Origin: Sorangium cellulosum So0157-2
Lineage (GTDB): Bacteria > Myxococcota_A > Polyangia > Polyangiales > Polyangiaceae
Direction of reading: 5' to 3'
Length of the DNA: 64,000 bases
Assembly (NCBI RefSeq): GCF_000418325.1
Contig: NC_021658.1
Span: 2,976,001-3,040,000, forward strand
How positions within the stretch are numbered: position 1 is the stretch's first letter; each line of letters starts with the position of its first letter. Under the pieces are notes generated by a model, which had not been told where the DNA came from, did no database searches, and was given only the letters and a program-made list of their open reading frames with translations. This document shows, in pieces, positions 1 through 8,963 of the stretch. The position numbers and the translations under genes are program-made.

Positions 1-1
1 C

Positions 2-43
2 GCCCGCTGCAAGGCCGGCCGCACCGAGGCGGCCGCGCCGTGA
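2..43 (+). CDS. C-terminal tail of an upstream gene (partial)
   Basis: Thirteen in-frame codons run from the window edge to a TGA at 41-43. That stop overlaps the GTG start of the NUDIX gene (GTGA), the usual coupled arrangement in this genome. The residues ([13 protein letters not shown]) are too few to identify a family. The inference that this is a real gene end rests only on the stop/start overlap and the GC-rich third positions. Confidence 0.35.
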   Translation, partial: ARCKAGRTEAAAP

Positions 44-486
44 GCGACGCGCCGGGACGCGCCCTGGAGCCCCCGCGCGTGGCGGTCGGCGCCGTCGTGA
101 TCGAGCGCGGCCCGGGCGCGTCCGATGCGCCGCGCGTGCTCCTCGTCCGGCGCGCCCGCCCGCCGCTCGAGGGCTCCTGGTCGCTCCCCGGCGGACGCGT
201 GGAGCCGGGAGAGCGGCTCGTGGGCGCCCTCGCCCGCGAGATCCGCGAGGAGACGGGCCTCGAGATCCGCGTCGGCCCCCTCGTGGAGGTCGTGGAGATC
301 GTGGCGACTCCGTACCATTACGTGATCCTCGATTACCTGTGCGAGTCGACCGGCGGCGTCCTCTCTCCCGGAGACGACGCCTCCGAGGCGGCCTTCGTGC
401 CGATCCCCGAGCTGCCCGCCCATGGCCTCACCGACGTCGCGCTCCGCGTGATCCACCGGGCCATGGCCATGGCGACCGCGGGCTGA
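40..486 (+). CDS. NUDIX hydrolase, ADP-ribose-pyrophosphatase-like
   Basis: This 148-residue protein is a single NUDIX domain. The NUDIX box (G-x5-E-x7-REUxEExGU) is complete at residues 52-74, with the metal-binding REIREE at 66-71. The preceding strand [10 protein letters not shown] and the SWSLPGG segment are typical of NUDIX enzymes that hydrolyse nucleoside diphosphate derivatives with Mg2+. ADP-ribose or a related NDP-sugar is the likely substrate by family resemblance, but the sequence does not fix it. The start is GTG at 40, overlapping the stop of the preceding gene, so the two are probably co-transcribed and translationally coupled. No signal peptide is seen; it should be cytosolic. 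Confidence 0.9.
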   Translation: MSDAPGRALEPPRVAVGAVVIERGPGASDAPRVLLVRRARPPLEGSWSLPGGRVEPGERLVGALAREIREETGLEIRVGPLVEVVEIVATPYHYVILDYLCESTGGVLSPGDDASEAAFVPIPELPAHGLTDVALRVIHRAMAMATAG

Positions 487-658
487 GACCGCGCGATCCA
501 GGGAGAGCCCGACTTGGCGCAGCCCGCGCCGAGGCGGGATGTCGCCCGAGGCGCGACTCTCCACGTTGCGCTCCGGTGTTCGGCAATAGCAGCGTTATTT
601 TACCGTCCCATCGCTCACGACATGCGTCGACGGCGTTAGGTTTCACGTGGGTGCCGGG

Positions 659-967
659 ATGAGCGCTGCTCCAGCGATCGTGAAGGGCATGGTGGTTGTC
701 GTGGCGGCGACCCTGCTATCTGCTCCTCTGTGCTTCGCGCGGCCCGGAAACGACGGCGCTGGGCTCTTCGCGCTGCCCGCGCCCCGCGCATTGCGCGCCG
801 CCGCGCCGCCCGGCGCGCAGGGCGGCGCGGCCGAGGACCCGGGCGGGCTCGCGGCGCGCATCGCGCGGGCGCTCTCAAGGACCGTCCAGCGGGCGGTGCG
901 CTCGGGCGTCGCCCCGATGTTCCTCGGTCTGCACGGGTTCGGTGTGACCGTGTCCGGTGAAATGTGA
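659..967 (+). CDS. Small secreted or membrane-anchored hypothetical protein
   Basis: A 102-residue protein starting at ATG 659; a GTG four codons upstream at 647 is also possible. The first ~30 residues look like a Sec signal peptide: a lysine (VKG), then the hydrophobic MVVVVAATLLSAPL, then LCFARPG as a possible cleavage region. The rest is Ala/Arg/Gly-rich with no recognised domain. The segment is open with normal GC-rich third positions but has no homology I can name. It stands alone between the NUDIX and TetR genes. It could be a non-coding shadow, so confidence is moderate. Confidence 0.45.
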   Translation: MSAAPAIVKGMVVVVAATLLSAPLCFARPGNDGAGLFALPAPRALRAAAPPGAQGGAAEDPGGLAARIARALSRTVQRAVRSGVAPMFLGLHGFGVTVSGEM

Positions 968-1118
968 TGAGCGCGGCTACCCGCGATAGCGCGATGGCCG
1001 GCTGAGCGAGCGCGCGGCGCGCGAGCGCCGACCGCGCGATCGTGAAATCGAATTCGCACGCGATTGCCGTGGCGTCTGCATTGCGGCGCTTCTGGAGACA
1101 TCGTAAACCGAGAAGTCG

Positions 1119-1916
1119 ATGAGCTCGACGCGAAGAGCGCGGAAGGAGGAGCAGAAGGAGGAGCGGCGGAGGATCATCATCGACGCAGCCTGGCAGCTGT
1201 TCCAGGAGACGCCGTATCTCGAGGTGACCATGGCGCAGGTCGCCGAGCGCACGCGGCTCGCCAAGGGGACCCTCTACCTCTATTTCACCACCAAAGAGGA
1301 GCTCTTCCTCGCCGTGGTCGATCAAGAGCTGGCGAAGTGGTTCCATGAGGTGGATATCCGCCTGACGCATCTCGGCGCCTCCCAGGGCGAGGACGCCGCG
1401 GCGCGCCCCCGGGCGCCGCGCGCCCGACGCGGCGCGCCCGCGGCGCCCGGCGCGGGCGTCGCGGGCAGCATCGCCTCGATCCTGTCGGCGACCCTCGTGG
1501 CGCGCGACGCGATGACGCGCTTGCTCTCCATCCTTCACAGCGTCCTCGAGCAGAACGTCAGCTACGAGGCAGCCCTCCGCTTCAAGCTCTCCCTCCTCGC
1601 CAACATCGAGCGCACCGGGACGCTGCTCGAGCGGTGTCTGCCGTCGCTCGCGCCGGGGCAGGGCGGTCCGATCCTCATCCGCATGTATGCCCTGCTCATC
1701 GGCATGCGCCAGGTCTGCGACCCCAGCGACGTGATCCGCGATATCCGCAGCCGGCCCGATATGGGCCTTTTCCGGATCAACTTCGGCGAGGAGATCCGGG
1801 CCTCGTTTGCCATCCTCCTGAGCGGGGCGATCGCGCCGCCGCTCGCGCCCGAGCGGCTCGGCGCCCCGGCCCTCCACGGGATCACCTCGGCCGAGCGGCG
1901 GCGCCCGGAGGGGTGA
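1119..1916 (+). CDS. TetR/AcrR-family transcriptional regulator
   Basis: This 265-residue protein has a classic TetR N-terminal DNA-binding domain. At residues ~18-65, IIIDAAWQLFQETPYLEVTM is followed by the helix-turn-helix AQVAERTRLAKGTLYLYF and TTKEELFLAVV. The C-terminal ligand-binding half is helical and not family-specific. An Arg/Ala/Pro-rich stretch at about residues 90-120 interrupts it and looks like a lineage-specific insertion. It probably represses a nearby or its own promoter in response to a small ligand. The closest neighbour is the convergent protease-hydrolase gene (1926-3929), only 9 bp away, so its target is not obvious from context. Confidence 0.9.
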   Translation: MSSTRRARKEEQKEERRRIIIDAAWQLFQETPYLEVTMAQVAERTRLAKGTLYLYFTTKEELFLAVVDQELAKWFHEVDIRLTHLGASQGEDAAARPRAPRARRGAPAAPGAGVAGSIASILSATLVARDAMTRLLSILHSVLEQNVSYEAALRFKLSLLANIERTGTLLERCLPSLAPGQGGPILIRMYALLIGMRQVCDPSDVIRDIRSRPDMGLFRINFGEEIRASFAILLSGAIAPPLAPERLGAPALHGITSAERRRPEG

Positions 1917-1925
1917 GGGGCGCGC

Positions 1926-3929
1926 TCACCACGGATCCCGCGCCGACATCGGCGGCAGGTGATCGGCGAACGGCTGGTTGAGGATGCGCGCGATGACGGA
2001 CTTCCACGTGGTCGCGTCGTTCTCGAAGTCCTCGTGCCGCCGCGCCTCCGAGCCGTGGGGAGGGGGCCTCGTGTTGGGCCCCTTGATCCACTCCGCCCGC
2101 GGAAACACGGTGGGCCGATCCTCCCGGTTCTCGGTGAGGAGCGCGAGGACGTCGGCGTTCTCCGGGTCGAGGAGCCCCGCCTCCATGCCGAGCAGCGAGA
2201 CGCCGCTCGTGCCGGGCACCCGCGGGCGCCGCTCGAGCGCGTTCGAGACCAGGTAGAGCAGCGACCTGCCGTAGACCTCGCAGTGGTCCTGGAGCTCCGC
2301 CTCGTCCGTGAGCGTGAACAGGGCGAACCTCCGGACCATGCCGGTCTTGATCGGCGGCATGTACGTGTCGCGGAACGCGTCGAGGGCGCTGGCCGGAGCG
2401 AGCAGGGAGAGCGAGTCGATCGGGAGCCCGAGCCCGAGCTGACCCCGCATCGGGCCGCCCTCGATCCGCTTGCCCTTCTCCGCGGTGACCAGCTGCACGA
2501 GCGGCGCGAGCAGGAACGTGCCGCTGGAGTGGGCGACCAGGTGGAGCTCGATCCTCGGGTCCTGGTCCATCAGCGACGCGAGGCGGCTGATCATCTCGCG
2601 GACGCCGCCGTGATCGGCGTCCATGGTCGCGTCGCCCGCGGCGAGCTTCATGCGATCCCACTCGGCCTTGCCGCCCATGCGCCGGACGAGCGGCTCCAGG
2701 GCGTCGTCGCGGCGATCGATCATGAACCCGAACGCCCTGGGATCATAGCCGTCGTGACGGCGGCCCTCGGTGGCGCGGTGGAGGATCTCGAGGAGGCGCG
2801 GGTAGTGGTCGGTCTCCCAGAGCAGCTCGATGGGGTAGATCTCGTGGCCGAGCAGCTTCGGCCGGAGGCGCGACATCCGGTTGATCGCGTCGATCTGCCG
2901 GCGCAGCCCGCCGCCCGCGATGAGCACGAGCCGGCGGCGCCTCCAGCTCTCGGTCGCGCTCATGAAGTCTTCTTCCATGATGATGCGGACGTCCTCCGAG
3001 GACGTGCCGTAGGCCCCGCGCTGCTGGAGCTGACCGTGCATGTCGACGCTGATGAGGTGCGGCCGCAGGCTCGCGAACGTCCGGCTCGTGGAGGCGAGCG
3101 GGCGCAGCGAGCGCGGCTGGTTCAGGCGGATGGGGACGCCGAGCCGCCCGACCCACGCGTCGAAGCCGTACTGGAGCCAGTCGTCGTAGCAGAGCCGCCC
3201 GAAGCCGCTCTTGCCCCAGCCGAGCCCCCAGGAGTTCTGGAGCCAAAAGCCCTCGGCGTCATACCCCACGATCGCGAAGGCGTGGCCGCCCCAGGGGGCG
3301 ATGAACGGGTTCGTCTTGTCGACCGGCGGGATGATGCCGTTCTTCTGGGTCCCGTAATACCAGCCATTGAACGGGATGAGCGCCGAGGCCGCGATGATCC
3401 CGACCTCCGCGAGGGCGTTGTGCATCGCCGGGAGGTCCTTGTGGTTCACGCGTTGATACAGGCCGAGCGGCCGGAGCATCGCGTCCGTGGCGCGCTCCGG
3501 CGTGAGCGTGCCGTGGAGGTCGTTCGGGTCCCACGGCCATTGCTCATAAGAGCAAATACCGTGTTTGTGCCAGCCCTTCATGGCGCCCCTCAGGCTGGAG
3601 CCCCTCGCGTCGTCCTCGCCCGGGTACTCGTCGTAGCGGCGCGCCATCGTGTACACCATGTTCTGGCTCACGAGGCCGTGCTCCGGGGAGACCTTGCGCT
3701 TGCGCAGCAGGAAGTGGGCAACGGTGGCGACAGTGAAGCCGGTGCAGCCGTTGTTCCTGCCCTGGTCGAGCACGGGCACGCCGTAGTCCATGAAGCGCTC
3801 CGGGGGCATGACCGGAGGCACCTCGATCATCGTGGGCCGATAAAGGGTGTCGCGGAAATCGAGGACGTCGGCGCGGGCGTCGGTCGTGATGTCCCCGTGA
3901 CGCTCGGCGAAACGCTCGGAGTCGATCAT
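1926..3929 (-). CDS. Papain-like (C1-type) peptidase domain fused to an alpha/beta-hydrolase-like domain
   Basis: A 667-residue protein with two parts. Residues ~50-265 resemble papain-family C1 peptidases: VLDQGRNNGCTGF supplies the oxyanion Gln57 and catalytic Cys62, GGHAFAIVGYD supplies His216, and LQNSWGLGWG supplies Asn232. The second half (~330-640) has a strand LVLIAGGG and a nucleophile-elbow-like HLVAHSSGT (Ser468/469) after a helical lid-like region, suggesting a serine hydrolase fold. No signal peptide or propeptide is visible, so it would act in the cytosol unless exported by another route. It is divergent from the isoprenoid-like gene at 4064; the 134 bp between them may hold both promoters. 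The fusion is unusual and its substrate is unknown. Confidence 0.8.
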   Translation of the reverse strand: MIDSERFAERHGDITTDARADVLDFRDTLYRPTMIEVPPVMPPERFMDYGVPVLDQGRNNGCTGFTVATVAHFLLRKRKVSPEHGLVSQNMVYTMARRYDEYPGEDDARGSSLRGAMKGWHKHGICSYEQWPWDPNDLHGTLTPERATDAMLRPLGLYQRVNHKDLPAMHNALAEVGIIAASALIPFNGWYYGTQKNGIIPPVDKTNPFIAPWGGHAFAIVGYDAEGFWLQNSWGLGWGKSGFGRLCYDDWLQYGFDAWVGRLGVPIRLNQPRSLRPLASTSRTFASLRPHLISVDMHGQLQQRGAYGTSSEDVRIIMEEDFMSATESWRRRRLVLIAGGGLRRQIDAINRMSRLRPKLLGHEIYPIELLWETDHYPRLLEILHRATEGRRHDGYDPRAFGFMIDRRDDALEPLVRRMGGKAEWDRMKLAAGDATMDADHGGVREMISRLASLMDQDPRIELHLVAHSSGTFLLAPLVQLVTAEKGKRIEGGPMRGQLGLGLPIDSLSLLAPASALDAFRDTYMPPIKTGMVRRFALFTLTDEAELQDHCEVYGRSLLYLVSNALERRPRVPGTSGVSLLGMEAGLLDPENADVLALLTENREDRPTVFPRAEWIKGPNTRPPPHGSEARRHEDFENDATTWKSVIARILNQPFADHLPPMSARDPW

Positions 3930-4063
3930 GGTTTCCGATCTCGTGAAGTCGCCGAGTGTCGCACGGGCGGCGCTCCTGGCAAAGTCGGCTGCGCTCGCCC
4001 CTCGGACGAGCCTGCTCGTGCTAGCGTCGCCCGTGCGGCGCCGCCGCGCCGTCGAGAGGTGGG

Positions 4064-5185
4064 ATGAACGAGGACAGCCGCGCAGAGCGAGGGGGCGAGG
4101 GCGCGCAGGGCGACGTCGTCGACGTCGGCGACGACGTTAGGGCGCGGATCGAGGCCGAGGTGCTGCGGCGACTCGCGTCGTTCCGAGGCCGGCTCGGGGG
4201 CGAGCTCGGCGCGCTGTTCGATGAGCTCGCCGCGCGCCTCCGGCTCTTCGAAGGAGAGCCGGGCGAGGGCTACTTCTCCCACCCGGCCGCGCTGCCGGTG
4301 CTCGAGCTGCCGCTCTGGGTCGCGACGCGGCCGGGCGGCCCGACGCCCGCGGCGGACGCCGGATCGCGGGCGATCCCGCCGCTCGCGGTCGAGCTCGCCG
4401 AGGCCGCGGCGGTCGGGTACCTGCACGTCCGCATCGAAGACGACCTGCTGGACGAGGGGGTCGGCGAGCCCGGGGCGGCGGTGCTCCTGTCCGGAGCGCT
4501 GTTCGCCCGCCACCAGGCGCTGCTCGCCCGCTCGCTGCCCGGCGGGAGCCCGTTCTGGGATCTCTTCGAGGAGGTGTGGCTCGGGTACGGCGAGGCGATG
4601 CTCCTCGAGCGGCGGCTGCACCGGGGCGCAGGCCCGCGCGACGCCGCCACGTTCCGGCGGGTGCTCGCCCGCTCGCGCCCGCTTGTGCTCCCGGCGGCCG
4701 CGGCCCTGTTCGCGCTGTCGCAGGGCGAGCGCCTCGCGGCGCTCGAGGAGTTCGTCGCGGCGCTCGCCGCGGCGCACCAGCTGTTCGTGGACCTGCTCCA
4801 CGCCGAGAAGGATCGCGCGCTCGGGAACGCGACGTACGTGCTCGCCCGGCTCGGCGCGCAGGTCGAGGCGAGGGACGCGGGGCGGCCTCGGCCGGACGGC
4901 GCCGCCCCCGCCGGGGGCGAGCCGCGCCACGATCCGGCGGGGCGCGGCGCGGCGGCCCTGCGCGCGCAGCTGTTCGCGCGCGGCGGCTTCGACGCCATCC
5001 TGGAGGAGGCGCGTTGTGAGCTCGCTCGCGCCGAGGTCGCTGCCGGGGCGCTCGGGCTGCCGGAGGCCGCGCGCTTCTGCAGGGAGCGCGAGCGGTACAT
5101 GACCGAGATCCAGCGGCGCGTATTCCGCGCGTTCTTCGGCGCGCTCGCGGGCGAGCCCGCCGCGAGCGGCGGCGCGCCGCGCTGA
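4064..5185 (+). CDS. Class I isoprenoid biosynthesis enzyme-like protein
   Basis: This 373-residue, largely helical protein resembles class I terpenoid/prenyl synthases. A first acidic motif RIEDDLLDEG (DDxxDE at residues 126-131) sits in the helix VGYLHVRIEDDLL. A second candidate Mg2+ site is in QLFVDLLHAEKDRALGNATY (D243...D250), resembling the second Asp-rich motif of this fold. The family is known to bind prenyl diphosphates through Mg2+; the substrate here is inferred, not shown. A good Shine-Dalgarno sequence (GAGAGGTGGG) precedes ATG 4064. Ninety-eight bp downstream begins the NHLP-like peptide and then a class II cyclase-like gene, which suggests a shared isoprenoid pathway. Residues 265-300 are Pro/Gly-rich and probably disordered. 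Confidence 0.7.
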   Translation: MNEDSRAERGGEGAQGDVVDVGDDVRARIEAEVLRRLASFRGRLGGELGALFDELAARLRLFEGEPGEGYFSHPAALPVLELPLWVATRPGGPTPAADAGSRAIPPLAVELAEAAAVGYLHVRIEDDLLDEGVGEPGAAVLLSGALFARHQALLARSLPGGSPFWDLFEEVWLGYGEAMLLERRLHRGAGPRDAATFRRVLARSRPLVLPAAAALFALSQGERLAALEEFVAALAAAHQLFVDLLHAEKDRALGNATYVLARLGAQVEARDAGRPRPDGAAPAGGEPRHDPAGRGAAALRAQLFARGGFDAILEEARCELARAEVAAGALGLPEAARFCRERERYMTEIQRRVFRAFFGALAGEPAASGGAPR

Positions 5186-5283
5186 GCCGGCGCGCGGGCA
5201 CGGGAGACGCGCGCGGCGCGCCTGCTGGTACTTGCTAGCCGTTTGCAGGTCTCCTAGCCTCCCGAGCGAGAAAGCGAGGAGTC

Positions 5284-5505
5284 GTGACGTCGAAGAAAAC
5301 AGAGGCAGAGCTCATCGGTCGTGCCGTTGTGGATTCGAGCTTCCGCCAGCAGCTCCTTGCCGATCCCGACCGCACCATCGACGCGGAGGGGTACGAGGTC
5401 GGGCCGGAGACGCTCCAGCGCATCCGCGACGCCGCGACCTCGACGCCCGAAGCGGTCGATGCGGCCATCGCGGCCGCGGCGCGTGAGGGCGGGGTCGGTA
5501 TGTGA
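5284..5505 (+). CDS. NHLP/Os1348-like leader peptide (possible RiPP precursor)
   Basis: A 73-residue acidic peptide. Its central segment (VDSSFRQQLLADP, then DAEGYEVGPETLQRIRDA) matches the pattern of nitrile-hydratase-alpha-like leader peptides and the related Os1348 clan: an F-x-x-x-L-x-x-D-P motif followed by a G-[YF]-x-[VL]-[ST]-x-E-x-[VL] helix. It ends REGGVGM, so a double-glycine-type cleavage site would leave only a tripeptide. That means it may be an accessory or carrier-like protein rather than a conventional precursor. GTG 5284 is preceded by GCGAGGA. Its stop (TGA 5503-5505) overlaps the GTG start of the cyclase at 5502, so translation is coupled. Family assignment is by pattern recognition. 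Confidence 0.65.
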   Translation: MTSKKTEAELIGRAVVDSSFRQQLLADPDRTIDAEGYEVGPETLQRIRDAATSTPEAVDAAIAAAAREGGVGM

Positions 5506-7482
5506 CGTTGTCCCCTGCCTCAGGGGCGACCGCCGTCTGGCCCTGGCTCGGCCCGGACGACAAGGTGGCGTGCGAGCGCTCCTGGTCCGCGCTGCTGTCC
5601 GCGGGGGCGCTCCAGCGCGGTGACGCGGCCTGGGGCGCGCTCGCGATCGAGCGCGGCGTGGGCGCGCCGCCGGGGCGCAGCATCCCGTGGGCCAGCTGGG
5701 CGCTCCGGCTGTGCGGCCGCGTGTCGGCGCGCCGTGGCCGCCGGCGGCGTCGAGGGCGCTCCGGACGCGCTCGCGCGGGGCGCGCTCGCGGCGCGCCTGC
5801 TCGCGCGTCACGCGGGCGAGGCGCGCGCGGGCCGCTGGCTCGTGGACCTGGCCGGGCTCGCGGAGGCCTCGTGGCCCCGCAACCCGGTCGTCGCCGGCGT
5901 CGCCGGCGCGGCGCCGGACGCCGCGGCGGGGCGCGCCGGCGCCGCCGGCTCGCGCGAGGCCGTCGCCCTCTGGACGGCGCCCGCGCTCGTCGCCGGCGAC
6001 GATCTCGCGCCCGCGCGTCGCTTCGGAGAGGCCGTGGCCGAGCCACTCTGGCTCCTCGACGGGCTCGCGCGCCTCTGGCTCGATCCGGCCGCGCCGGACC
6101 TCGCGGCGCCGACGCTCACGCCGCTCTTCGCGCTCTGGCTCGGCGGCGCGGATCTCGCTCCTCCGCTGCTCCGCGCGCTCGCGGGCGAGCGTGCGTCCCC
6201 CGTGCGCCGCCGCGAGATCCACGGCCTGGCCGCGACGCGCCCATACCGGGCCGCGCTCGCCGCGCGCGCGGGGGGCGCGCTCGCGGCGGCCCGCGAGGCG
6301 GCGGCCGGCGCGCCTCGCTCGCGCTCGACCGAGCGCGGCCTCGCCGAGGCGCAGCTCGAGTTCGTCGACGCGCTCGGCGATCGCTTCCGCTTCTTCGAGG
6401 GGCTGATGGCGTTCCGCGATCTGCTCGGCGCCGGCGCGGCGCCCGCGCCGCGGCCGCAGGGCGACCGCGCGCCGCGCGAGGACGCGGGCGCGGATCTGGA
6501 GGCGGCGGTCGCGTTCCTCGCGGACGCGGCGCCGTGGCCGGAGTCCTGGGAGGTGCAGCGCTTCGGCGTGCTCGGGTCGCGCGAGCGGCCGGTCGGGCAC
6601 TGGTTCGTGCGGGCGACGATCCTGAAGGCGCTGCTCGAGATCGGGGACGCCGGGCGCGACGTCCGCGCTGACGCCGCGGCGCTGCTCGACGAGATCCCGG
6701 CCGGAGAGCTCCGCTACTTCGGCGCCTTCCGCGATCTCCCGCCGGACGCCGACGACCTCGCGATCATGCTCCAGCTGGTCGCCGAGACGGGCGCCGCCCG
6801 GGATCGCGCCGAGACGTGGATCGACGTCATGCTGGCCAACGTGGGCGAGGATGGCGCCGTGCCGACCTGGTTTTACCGCGGGCCGTCGGGGCCGACCACG
6901 CCCGGCGCGGCGTGGGCCGGCGACGACTGCACGGCGGTCCGGCTGAACCTGCTCGCGGGCCTGCTCGCGTTCGACGCGGAGCGGTTCGCGCGGCTCATCG
7001 ACGACAACGCGCGGCGCGTGCTCGGCGCCGCCGCGGAGGGCGGCATCGAGGGCGCGTGCTTCTACGACGCCGCGTACACGGACCTCGCGTTCCTCCGCTT
7101 CGCGCGCCTCTACCGGGAGCGGGCGGGGGAGGCGCCGCGGGCCGCCGACGTCGCCGCGGTCGAGGCGGCTATCCTGTCGCGGATGCTCGGAGCGCAGCGG
7201 CTCGACGGCGGCTTCGGGACGCCGCTCAGCACGGCCGCGTGCCTCGAGGGCGCGGCGATGGCGGCGTCGCCGGACCCGCTGCTCCTGGAGCGGGGGCTGC
7301 GGTACCTCGGCGAGCGCCAGCTCGTGGACGGGTCCTGGCCGGCGGAGCCGCTCTACCGGGCGCCGATGAAGCGCGGGCGCGAGGGGCACCACCAGGGCAG
7401 GGCGCTGACGACCGCGCTCTGCGCCCGCGGGCTCGCCGCGGCGTGGTCTCGGCTCGAGCGCGGAGGGGAGCGGCGCGCATGA
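5502..7482 (+). CDS. Class II terpene-cyclase-like protein (prenyltransferase/squalene-cyclase repeats), apparent frameshift
   Basis: About 660 residues if a one-base shift is allowed. Codons 5502-5729 (GTG start) give a normal-looking N-terminus (WPWLGPDDKVACERSW). The frame then degenerates into Arg-rich sequence, while the +1 frame becomes natural from 5731 (AVAAGGVEGAPDALARG) to the TGA at 7480-7482. The C-terminal half carries PPDADDLAI, a DxDD-type protonating motif (DADD, 6745-6756), and QW-like repeats (QRLDGGFG, QLVDGSWP), hallmarks of class II terpene cyclases. Such enzymes cyclise prenyl chains by protonation. The shift lies in GGCGCGCC (5726-5733) and could be a sequencing error, a real mutation or recoding. 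Its ends overlap both neighbours (GTGA, ATGA). Confidence 0.7.
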
Positions 7483-8918
7483 ACATCGAGAAGTCGCCGG
7501 AGATCGTGCGGATCCTCCAGGCGCAGGAGATGCGCGGCGAGCAGATCGTGAACCACGTCCGGTTCGTGTTCGCGCTGCTCTCCGCCTGGACGTTCGCGCA
7601 CGTGTGGACGGTCAACACGCCGGCGGCGAACCAGATCTTCGCGATCCAGATCGGCGGGTACCTCGCGTTCTCGCTCCTGCTCTACGCGTTCTTCCGCCTG
7701 CGCCCCGGCGCCTACGCGGGCTGGCTCAAGTACGTGAGCATCTTCGTCGACCTCGCGCTCCTGACGCTCACGGCGCTGGCGACGGCGAGGAACCACTCGG
7801 GGATGATCGAGTACTTCTCGGGCTACCTCGCGACCGTCTACGTGCTCTGGAACCTGATGTCGGGCTTCCGCTACAGCGTCGCGGCGTGCCTGTACTCGGC
7901 GGGGCTGTCGGTCCTCTTCAACTCGATCGTGCTCGCGATCACGGTCTACACCGGCGCGATCCCGATCAGCCCGGTGTCCGTCTACGGGCAGAACGCCATC
8001 AACATCGCGGACCAGTGCCAGCAGGTCCTGTTCATCGCGCTCCCGGGCGTCGTCGCCGGCATCATCGCGCGGATGTCGCGCAACCTGGTCCTCCGCGCCG
8101 AGCTCGAGTCCATGGCCCGCCTCCGCCTCGAGCGCGAGAAGCAGGAGCTCGGCCGGTATCTCTCGAAGGACCTCGTCGATTTCGTCCTCTCCGATCCGGG
8201 GCGGCTCAAGCTCGGCGGCACGCGCCGGCACGTCTCGGTGATGTTCACCGACATCCGCAACTTCACGCCGCTCACCGAGTCGGTCGAGCCGGAGGCCGTG
8301 GTCTCGTTCCTGAACGAGTACTTCACGGAGATGGTCGAGATCGTGTTCCGCTACGGGGGCACCCTCGACAAGTACATCGGCGACGGCCTGATGGCGGTGT
8401 TCGGCGCGCCGCTCTCGGTCGAGGACGCGCCGAGGCGCGCCGTGATCGCGGCGATCGAGATGGTGCAGGCCCTCGAGCGCATGAACCAGCGGCAGCTCCT
8501 CGGCTGCGGCGAGATCAAGATGGGCGTCGGGATCGCGACCGGCACCGTCATCTCCGGCAACATCGGGTCGCTCCAGCGAATGGAGTACACCTGCATCGGA
8601 GATACCGTGAACACGGCCTCGCGCCTCGAGCAGTTCAACAAGGAGCTCGGCTCCAAGATCATCATCTGCCAGGCGACGTACGCGAACCTCGACGACTGCG
8701 TCCCGGTGACGCCGACCGGCGCGCTGAGCATCCGGGGCAAGAGCCGCCAGGTCCACCCTTACATCGTGGACCACCAGGAGCTCTCGCCGGCGCGCCTGGA
8801 GGAGCTCCGGCGAGAGCTCCTCTCGCGGCCCCGCCGCATGGAATCGATGCCGCCGCGGCCCGACGCCGCGCGGGCGCCCGCCGCCTTGCAGAGCACGGGG
8901 CGCGGCGGCGCGCGGTAG
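7479..8918 (+). CDS. Membrane-bound class III adenylate/guanylate cyclase
   Basis: This 479-residue protein starts at ATG 7479, overlapping the cyclase-like gene's stop (ATGA). Residues ~27-198 contain about six hydrophobic helices (for example SLLLYAFF, VDLALLTLTALATA, YVLWNLM, FIALPGVVAGIIA). A short linker helix (ELESMARLRLEREKQELGRYLS) leads to a catalytic domain at ~245-440. Metal ligands are present: Asp258 in MFTDIRNFT and Asp302 in DKYIGDGLMAVFGAP; Lys298 is in the position that favours adenine. The stretch IGDTVNTASRLE carries the conserved catalytic Asn/Arg. It should make cAMP (possibly cGMP) at the inner membrane. Its tight coupling to terpene-like genes is unusual and suggests that the pathway product or membrane state is sensed. 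Confidence 0.93.
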   Translation: MNIEKSPEIVRILQAQEMRGEQIVNHVRFVFALLSAWTFAHVWTVNTPAANQIFAIQIGGYLAFSLLLYAFFRLRPGAYAGWLKYVSIFVDLALLTLTALATARNHSGMIEYFSGYLATVYVLWNLMSGFRYSVAACLYSAGLSVLFNSIVLAITVYTGAIPISPVSVYGQNAINIADQCQQVLFIALPGVVAGIIARMSRNLVLRAELESMARLRLEREKQELGRYLSKDLVDFVLSDPGRLKLGGTRRHVSVMFTDIRNFTPLTESVEPEAVVSFLNEYFTEMVEIVFRYGGTLDKYIGDGLMAVFGAPLSVEDAPRRAVIAAIEMVQALERMNQRQLLGCGEIKMGVGIATGTVISGNIGSLQRMEYTCIGDTVNTASRLEQFNKELGSKIIICQATYANLDDCVPVTPTGALSIRGKSRQVHPYIVDHQELSPARLEELRRELLSRPRRMESMPPRPDAARAPAALQSTGRGGAR

Positions 8919-8920
8919 CG

Positions 8921-8948
8921 GCGCGACGTCACCAGGATGGCGTCGCGC
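8921..8948. terminator. Hairpin between convergent genes
   Basis: GCGCGACG (8921-8928) and CGTCGCGC (8941-8948) form an 8-bp perfect stem with a 12-nt loop, in the 45-bp gap between the cyclase and the convergent radical SAM gene. There is no T-tract on either side, so it may be a weak bidirectional terminator. Confidence 0.35.
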
Positions 8949-8963
8949 GGGAGCGCCGCGGCG

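Noticed and set aside
1959..4067. A 702-residue plus-strand frame opposite the protease-hydrolase
   Set aside because: It is a mirror of the minus-strand gene that has all four papain-type catalytic residues; the plus frame lacks any motif.
5502..6671. A 389-residue protein continuing in the initial frame after 5735
   Set aside because: After about 5730 this frame becomes Arg/Gly/Ala-rich and has no cyclase motifs; the real sequence is in the +1 frame.
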